Positions 1 through 5,700 of a stretch of DNA of 8,229 nt are shown piece after piece. Position 1 is the first letter of the stretch; every line of letters starts with the position of its first letter. The DNA comes from an uncultured Butyricicoccus sp. Lineage in GTDB: Bacteria > Bacillota > Clostridia > Oscillospirales > Butyricicoccaceae. The stretch is from positions 1-8,229 of the forward strand of contig CANPPM010000117.1 of assembly GCA_947575935.1 (NCBI GenBank), written 5' to 3'. The position numbers were made by a program, and so were the translations under genes. A model generated the notes under the pieces. It searched no databases. It worked only from the letters and a program-made list of their open reading frames with translations, and was not told the origin of the DNA.

Positions 1-148
1 GCCCGAGGAGCGCCTAGACATCATCGCCTCCTTAGAGGCAGGGGGCATCTTCCTGCTCAAGGGCGCGGTCAAGGATGTCGCGGATGCGCTGCACTGCTCG
101 CAGGCCAGCGTATACCGCTATCTCTCACAAATCAAGAAAGAGGAATGA
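1..148 (+). CDS. YheO/DauR-type HTH transcriptional regulator, C-terminal fragment
   Basis: This is the 3' end of a gene that begins outside the window. The readable frame starts at base 2 and gives 48 residues up to TGA at 146-148. The fragment reads from PEERLDIIASLEAGGIF through LKGAVKDVADALHCSQ to ASVYRYLSQIKKEE. The pattern 'GxFxLKGAVxxVAxxLxxSxxxVYRYL' is the hallmark of the YheO-like DNA-binding domain (HTH_22), which normally follows a PAS-like ligand-sensing domain. Family members such as DauR are transcription factors tied to small-molecule or amino-acid metabolism. The sensor half is not visible, so the ligand cannot be inferred. The stop codon lies 3 nt before the start of the acetyltransferase, whose ribosome-binding site is inside this gene's last codons. 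Co-transcription and translational coupling are therefore likely. Confidence in the family is good; the specific role is unknown. Confidence 0.82.
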   Translation, partial: PEERLDIIASLEAGGIFLLKGAVKDVADALHCSQASVYRYLSQIKKEE

Positions 149-151
149 TCC

Positions 152-913
152 ATGGAGCTTTGTTCTGTCACACCAGAGACCGTCCCAGCGTTTACCCGCG
201 CCTGCGCGCATGAACATGTATTTGGATCGAAAGCGCTGACCGCGCTGCGCGCCCACGGCCTGGAGAGTGCGGCGCACCGTTATTTTCACCGCGGCGATGC
301 GGCTGCGCTGTACCTCACGCAAGGTGTCCTTGTCATTTCTGCCGCCGGGGACTTTAACCCCGCGCCAATTGCCGCCTTTTCCCACCGCGAGCAGGTGCAC
401 GAAATCGATCTTGCCCTTCCTCACGCGCAGGCGCTCCGCCGCATGCTGGGCGGCAAACTAGAAAGCTCCTTTTTCATGGTCTATACCGGTCCCCCACAGC
501 CGCCCGCTTGCCCGGGACTCCACCCCGGCGATTTGTCCGCAGTGTTTGACATTCTCCAACAGAGTCACGAATACTACCGTACCCACTTGGATTTCTCTGC
601 CTGGAGCGCAGATCTTGACCGCAAACTCTCCCTTGGCCTTATGGAACTGTGGCAACTCGATGTGGACGGTATGCCAGCCGCTACCGGCTCCATCATCTCT
701 GAAGACGATACCTGTGCGGTCATTGGCGCAGTTGCTGTCGTCCCCGCGTACCGCCGCCGCGGTTATGCCACCGCACTGAGCCGCGCGTTGGTTCACCGCA
801 TTCAACAGCGCGGCAAAACGCCGCGTTTGATTTCGGGCTATGACGCAGTTGCCGCGCTTTACCGGCAAATTGGGTTTACCCCCTGCGGACGTTGGGGAGA
901 ACTGTATTTATAA
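152..913 (+). CDS. GNAT family N-acetyltransferase (253 aa)
   Basis: A predicted cytoplasmic enzyme that transfers an acetyl group from acetyl-CoA to an unidentified amine acceptor. The C-terminal part (about residues 125-253) is a GNAT fold. Residues 187-206 carry motif A, with the strand CAVIGAVAVVPAY followed by the acetyl-CoA pyrophosphate loop RRRGYA (201-206) and the helix TALSRALVHRI. Near the end, ALYRQIGFTPCGRWGELYL (235-253) is the usual GNAT terminus, in which a Tyr precedes the GF turn. The first 120 or so residues are less conserved and may be a degenerate second GNAT half or an acceptor-specific cap. The start at 152 is supported by AGAGGA at 139-144, 7 nt upstream, and by the 3-nt gap to the regulator gene. 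Its neighbour suggests that the regulator controls it, possibly in response to the acetyltransferase substrate (inference). The fold is secure; the substrate is unknown. Confidence 0.85.
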   Translation: MELCSVTPETVPAFTRACAHEHVFGSKALTALRAHGLESAAHRYFHRGDAAALYLTQGVLVISAAGDFNPAPIAAFSHREQVHEIDLALPHAQALRRMLGGKLESSFFMVYTGPPQPPACPGLHPGDLSAVFDILQQSHEYYRTHLDFSAWSADLDRKLSLGLMELWQLDVDGMPAATGSIISEDDTCAVIGAVAVVPAYRRRGYATALSRALVHRIQQRGKTPRLISGYDAVAALYRQIGFTPCGRWGELYL

Positions 914-988
914 AAATTCACGGCGCGCCCGTCCAGGCGCTGTCAAGTTGCGCCGCCGCCAAGCGATCTATGTGAGTGAATCTATATG

Positions 989-1024
989 AAAAGCCGCAGA
1001 AGCATAATGCCTCTGCGGCTTTTA
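989..1024. terminator. Bidirectional intrinsic terminator between convergent genes
   Basis: The arms AGCCGCAGA (992-1000) and TCTGCGGCT (1012-1020) pair perfectly over 9 bp around an 11-nt loop. The hairpin is flanked by AAAA on the left and TTTT on the right, so it has a T-run on either strand. It lies about 75 nt after the acetyltransferase stop (+) and about 85 nt after the transporter stop (-), as expected for a terminator shared by two convergent genes. The remainder of 914-988 shows nothing else recognisable. Confidence 0.85.
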
Positions 1025-1105
1025 CATTGCAAAAGGGACCGCTTTTTCCTCCTGCGGCATTGTTCCAACGGAAAACGCGCCGTCATCCTCCGGCCAAAAC
1101 ACCTG

Positions 1106-2428
1106 CTATCCGATCCCGTGATAAACAATCCCCAGAATAAAAACAACCAGCGCCAGCGGCACATACACAAAGCGTGCCAACGGGAAAAACCAGCCGGGCA
1201 GCGGGGCGCTCCGTCCACGGGCAAGCTCCTGGCCAATCTGTCCGGGACCCAATACAAAATAGATGGAGACGGCGCCCAACAGCGCGCCAAACGGTACCAC
1301 CATAATACTGATAAAATCCATCCACGCACCCATTTTGGCTTCTTCCTCAATCATTAGGCCGACCAACAGCGTGATTGCAGCGCAGACTGCGACAGCCGGT
1401 TTCCGTCCGATTGCGAAACGGGTCTGCCACGACTCGCAAACCGCCTCAAACATATTGATCAGGCTGGTAATACCCGCAAAAGCGACCGAAAGAAAGAAAA
1501 ATGCTGCGAATACACGTCCAAACGGGATCTGTCGGAATACATTGGGCAGTGTAATGAACAGCAGCGGAGGCCCTGAGCTCGGCTCAATCCCGAACGCGAA
1601 CACCGCCGGCATGATCGCAAATGCAGCAAGCATTGCGGCAATGGTATCAAAGACCGCCGTCTGCACCGACGAATGCAGGATATCCTCTTCTCCTGACAGG
1701 TAGGTGCCATATACAATCATCCCCGAACCGGTAATCGACAGAGAGAAGAACGCCTGCCCCATGGCCATCACCCAAGTGTCGACCCGGAGCAGCGCCCCCC
1801 ATTCGGGCACCAGCAGAAACCGATAACCTGACGCTGCGCCCGGCAACAGCGCAACACGCACCGCCAGAATCGCAAAAAGAATAAAAAAAGCAGGCATCAA
1901 CACTTTATTAACCTTTTCAATCGCCTTCACGGCCCCAAACATCAGCATTGCCGCTGCAATCGCAATGACCAGGCAATGCCATGGCACGCTGCCCAACGGC
2001 CCAGTCGCCGCCGCAAAATAGTCCGCTGCATCCTCGGTCAGGATCTGTCCGGTGATCGATCCCCAAAGCGCCCGCAGAATCCAACCAACAATAATAGAAT
2101 AGCCAATCGCAATCCCCAGCGAACCCATCAGCGGAATCCAGCCAAGCAGAGCGCCCAAGCGCCCTTTTCCGCGGGATTCCCAACAATAACGGTAAGATCC
2201 CAGCGTTCCGGTGCGCGCACGGCGGCCGATTGCGAATTCAGCCGACAAGCCGACCAGCCCAAAGATGCAGATAAACAGGAAGTAGGGGATCAGGAACGCC
2301 GCCCCGCCATTCTGGCCGATCCGGTAGGGAAACAGCCAAATGTTGCCCATACCGACCGCTGAGCCGACGCAGGCCAACACAAAACCGAACCGCGACCCGA
2401 AGCCGCCGTTCTTGTGAGTCTCTTTCAT
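1106..2428 (-). CDS. Sodium-dependent transporter, NSS/SNF family (440 aa)
   Basis: An inner-membrane symporter that should use the Na+ gradient to import an amino acid or related compound. The LeuT-type TM1 signature is clear: VGSAVGMGNIWLFPYRIGQN (21-40), with the unwound Na+/substrate site and the conserved Asn-Gly-Gly after it. TM6 carries MGQAFFSLSITGSGMIVYG (223-241), and TM8 carries AGITSLINMFEAV (318-330), where Thr321-Ser322 match the LeuT Na2 ligands. I count about 11 hydrophobic segments. This and the 440-residue length fit the short bacterial NSS proteins such as Tyt1 and MhsT rather than the 12-helix LeuT. Asp261 at the start of TM7 may be the acidic residue that replaces chloride in bacterial members (inference). 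The start at 2428 was chosen because homology begins at once (MKETHKNGGFGSRFGF) and a weak AGGGT lies 6 nt upstream. The frame stays open upstream to 2689 but that stretch does not look like a transporter. The substrate is unresolved. Confidence 0.92.
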   Translation of the reverse strand: MKETHKNGGFGSRFGFVLACVGSAVGMGNIWLFPYRIGQNGGAAFLIPYFLFICIFGLVGLSAEFAIGRRARTGTLGSYRYCWESRGKGRLGALLGWIPLMGSLGIAIGYSIIVGWILRALWGSITGQILTEDAADYFAAATGPLGSVPWHCLVIAIAAAMLMFGAVKAIEKVNKVLMPAFFILFAILAVRVALLPGAASGYRFLLVPEWGALLRVDTWVMAMGQAFFSLSITGSGMIVYGTYLSGEEDILHSSVQTAVFDTIAAMLAAFAIMPAVFAFGIEPSSGPPLLFITLPNVFRQIPFGRVFAAFFFLSVAFAGITSLINMFEAVCESWQTRFAIGRKPAVAVCAAITLLVGLMIEEEAKMGAWMDFISIMVVPFGALLGAVSIYFVLGPGQIGQELARGRSAPLPGWFFPLARFVYVPLALVVFILGIVYHGIG

Positions 2429-2671
2429 GTTCTTACCCTGGCATTCCGCCCGCGCGCCCAATCCCGCCGGCAGATGCCGCAGTGCCCTTTCTTCATATTT
2501 CTTTGAACCCGCTCCCCCCTGGGAGGCCAGCGCCTGCCCTTCCCTGTCAGCCGCCATTTTCCAAACGCAGAACAGCATCTGCCGGCCGGCATCTGCAGCA
2601 GTTCCGGATCTTTTCGGCAGCTGCCCCAGAAGCAACAACACCGCAGGCAAAAGACTGTGCGTACAGGTTCT
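2429..2671 (-). promoter_or_regulatory. Long structured 5' leader of the NSS transporter
   Basis: About 240 nt lie between the predicted transcription start and the transporter ATG, with no convincing gene. A perfect 12-bp inverted repeat is present: GCATCTGCCGGC at 2575-2586 and GCCGGCAGATGC at 2466-2477 on the + strand. The downstream arm in the mRNA ends about 38 nt before the start codon. A second, overlapping copy of GGCATCTGC at 2589-2597 could pair with the same downstream arm over 9 bp, so two mutually exclusive pairings are possible. A 23-codon ORF (2425-2496) ends in an ATGA overlap with the transporter start. I do not recognise a glycine, lysine, T-box or other known riboswitch core. 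A regulatory role is inferred from length and pairing only. Confidence 0.4.
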
Positions 2672-2677
2672 CTTTTT

Positions 2678-2706
2678 ATGGTAACACATCTTCTGACATT
2701 TGTCAC
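2678..2706 (-). promoter_or_regulatory. Predicted sigma-70 promoter of the NSS transporter
   Basis: On the minus strand, GTGACA (2701-2706, 5 of 6 to TTGACA) is followed after exactly 17 nt by TACCAT (2678-2683, 4 of 6 to TATAAT). A TGT immediately upstream of the -10 makes it an extended -10 element. It sits in the only gap between the upstream terminator (2743-2776) and the transporter. Transcription would start near 2671. Confidence 0.55.
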
Positions 2707-2742
2707 GTCTTTTTATCCAACGGGAAGCCGTTCACCGGATCC

Positions 2743-2776
2743 GAAAAGGCGGCGTCCGACCCGACGCCGCCTTTTC
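2743..2776 (-). terminator. Intrinsic terminator of the SLH surface-protein gene
   Basis: GAAAAGGCGGCGTC (2743-2756) and GACGCCGCCTTTTC (2763-2776) form a perfect 14-bp stem around a 6-nt loop. On the minus strand the 3' arm ends in TTTT. It begins 14 nt after the stop codon of the surface-protein gene (2791-2793), so assignment to that gene is straightforward. The A/T flanks are symmetrical, so it could also act on the + strand, but no + gene runs into it. Confidence 0.9.
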
Positions 2777-2790
2777 AGATTGTTTCGATA

Positions 2791-5700
2791 CTATTTCAGA
2801 AGATTCCAAAGCATCTGCGCTGTTTCGGCACGGCTTGCTCTTCCCTTCGGGTCAAAGCTGTTGTTGGCCTTGCCTGTAACCACGCCAGCCTGCTGCATCG
2901 CAGAGACTGCGGACGCTGCCCAATAACTGATGCGCGCGCTGTCCGAGAAAGAAACCACCGGACGGCTTGCAGCCACCGAGGACAGGCCGCGCCGGGATGC
3001 GTAATTATACAGCATAACGGCAAGCTGTTCACGAGTAATCGGCGCATTCGGTGCAAATAAGCCGTTACCTGTGCCGCTCGCAATCCCCTGCGACGCCGCC
3101 CAGCTGACCGCATTTTCATACCATGCCCCGCGGTCAACATCGCGGAACGCAGGATTCGCCGGGGCAGACGGACGGCCCGCATGGCTGTACAAAATCTGTA
3201 CCAGCATTGCACGCGTCAGCGTCTCGTTGGGACCGAAGCGGCCGTCGCCCATTGCGCCCATCAATCCGCGCTGGATATTGAAATCAATTGGAATGTGGTA
3301 CCACATCGCCGGATTCAGATCCGGATACCGGCGGGAGGGACAGCTTGTCAGCCCGTCGCAGGCCAAATACGAGTTATTTGTATTCGTCCAGGACGGCAGC
3401 GTCGTCTGCGTCAGATTGCCGGTCGAACCATTGGTAAAGGTCGCATCGACGGTAACGGTCCTTGCAGGCATTTTAAAGGTATACCGGTTATTACTGCGTT
3501 CCCGTATCCGGATTTCCCGGTCACGGCTGTCGGTAACCGTCAGTTCATCCAATTCATAACCGCTGCGCGGGCGCACAGTGATGGTTACGGTCTCGTCCTC
3601 CTCCGCGCGGGAATGGCTGACGCTGACGCGGCCGTTCTTGCTATCCAGCACCCGTATCCGGTAAGTGTCCTCTTTGCTGCTGGTATTATCGTCCTTGTCC
3701 TTATCTTTATCCGGGTCTTTGTCCTTATCGCCGCTCGTCGTTGGCTGGCTGTCGCTCCATCCAATGGCAATCGGAGACAGCCCCGTTACCACGAACGAAA
3801 TGGAACTATCCGTCCTGGAGCTGACGGTCGGGTACTCAACATAACCGATTTTTTGGCCAAAGCCCTCCATAGTATACATATGCGCAATGGTGAAATAACG
3901 CGTATCCTTATTGCTGCGGCCCGGATAAGGGAGCGTAACCGTCAATTTTCCATCCGACGGGAAATTGGCTTTGGTAGCGGGCTGCCATTCGCCGCCAGAC
4001 TCCCGGACCATCATCGTCAGATCATAAACAACCAGATTTTCCTCCCGGATTGTGTTGTTTTTCTGCTGCACTGCGCCTTTGAGAACCTTTTCAATATTCC
4101 CAGCCGAGCTAAGGCCGTTGTTCTTGAGAATCGCCAGGCTTTCTGCAGAGATACCCTTTTCCAGACGCATCTGGAGCGACTGCCCCGGCTGCTTAAGCGC
4201 CTCCGCCTCGGGCGGAACCTTAGGCGGCTCTGTGCTGGCCGTCTTGTCGCCTACCGTTGCCTCTACCTTGGGATTGCCTGTCGGCCATTCATAATTTTTC
4301 AAAACGGCAGGGACAAAGGCATCCGCCCAGGAGCCCGTCTTTGGCACAGCCTCAACGTCGGTATACTTGCCCTGGGTGGTATGCTGCGCAAAGCCCTGGG
4401 TACGCATGGCCGGTACAACCAATTTAACCGTTTCCCGATCGTCAGGCAAAAGGTTTTGCAGTTCAATCGTGCCGGTGACATCGGCCTCCTCAGACGAACC
4501 AACCTCTTTGTGGGCGCTCAGCCAGCCGGAGGCCGGCCACTGCAGCTGCCGCTTGCTGATCGTAAACGGATACTCTTCGGAGCTGCCGGCATACTGCCCG
4601 TCAACAGCGAAAATCTGCACCGTGTAGCTGCCGGCATCAACCGGCGCTGCACTCAGCTCTGTCCCGTTTGAAGTCCGCCAAACGCATTCATGCTCAGGCG
4701 AAACATTAGTTCCCTTTTCATCCTGGAACTTCAGATCCTCATAGCCTTCGCAGGGGATGCCGTCATATACCTTCCCCTTGCCCTTCGCCGTCACCGTAAC
4801 AAGATCCTTATCGGTAACGGTAAGGGTGTGCACCTCGGTCTTGGCTGTATAATAAGAATCCGCCGCCGAGGTCACCGTAATTTTAATCCGTCTGCCATTG
4901 CGTATGTCGGTGCTGATCTGGAAGCTTTCACCATTAGCGATTGTCACAGGAGCCTCTCCGTCAATCTCATAGGTGATGCTGCCAACGGCAGGCTTATGCA
5001 CCAGGTTTTCGTCCTGGTTATATTGGTTCTTCAGGGTAGCCATGACAGTGATGGATTCCCCAGGGGTGCATAGCTTCCCGTTTTCCGGGGTAAAGGTAAT
5101 CACCGGCTCCGAAGGCGCTACCGTAACGGTAACCGGAATTTTATCCGGCAGCTCGTAATTTTTAAGATCAGGCGTAAACTGCACCTGGAAGACTGCGCCA
5201 GACTGATCCGGTACGGCATGGTTATTGTTGCCCTCCCAGTTCCAGTTGCCGGGTACAATCATTTCCTTGTCGTCCACCTTGCCCGCAGGATTCGTAACCA
5301 CGACATCCTTTGTAATCTCGGCAAGCTGCTGTCCATACTGCAAGGTTTTGTTTGCCTCCGGAATCTCGGGGAGAATCGTTGCCTTTTTCACCATCACCGG
5401 TACGGTGACAGGGATTGGACGATAGCTGGTAATCGTGGGGACAAACGTCAGTTCACAGTCATACGGCATACTTGATGCATCGCGTACCTGGTCGCCGTCG
5501 GTCCAGACGAACTTCCCATCTGTCGAACCGCCGGTGAGCGTCAGGCTGTTCAGCGTCTGCCCGTAGGTCAGTTCAATCTGACCGGGCAGCTGCACCCCGT
5601 CGACCGTCGGCCAGGTAATATTGGACGGGGCAACCGCCTTGACGCTGCCGCCGGTAAACGTCTTTTCAATCGTGCCGCCGCTAATATTAAAGTTTGCCGC

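Noticed and set aside
458..868. 136-codon minus-strand frame inside the acetyltransferase
   Set aside because: It is a shadow of the GNAT gene, with no ribosome-binding site or recognisable domain.
1025..1105. MetS-like small membrane subunit downstream of the NSS transporter
   Set aside because: Some NSS transporters have a small hydrophobic partner gene just downstream. The gap here has no hydrophobic ORF.
2429..2689. N-terminal extension of the transporter to 527 residues
   Set aside because: The extra 87 residues would start inside the promoter -10 region and do not resemble the family, whose conserved sequence begins just after the ATG at 2428.
3181..4671. 496-codon open frame on the + strand opposite the surface-protein gene
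   Set aside because: It is antisense to well-supported SLH and Ig-like coding sequence. Its translation is Arg/His/Ile-rich with no domain, and it results from the GC-rich codon pattern of the real gene.
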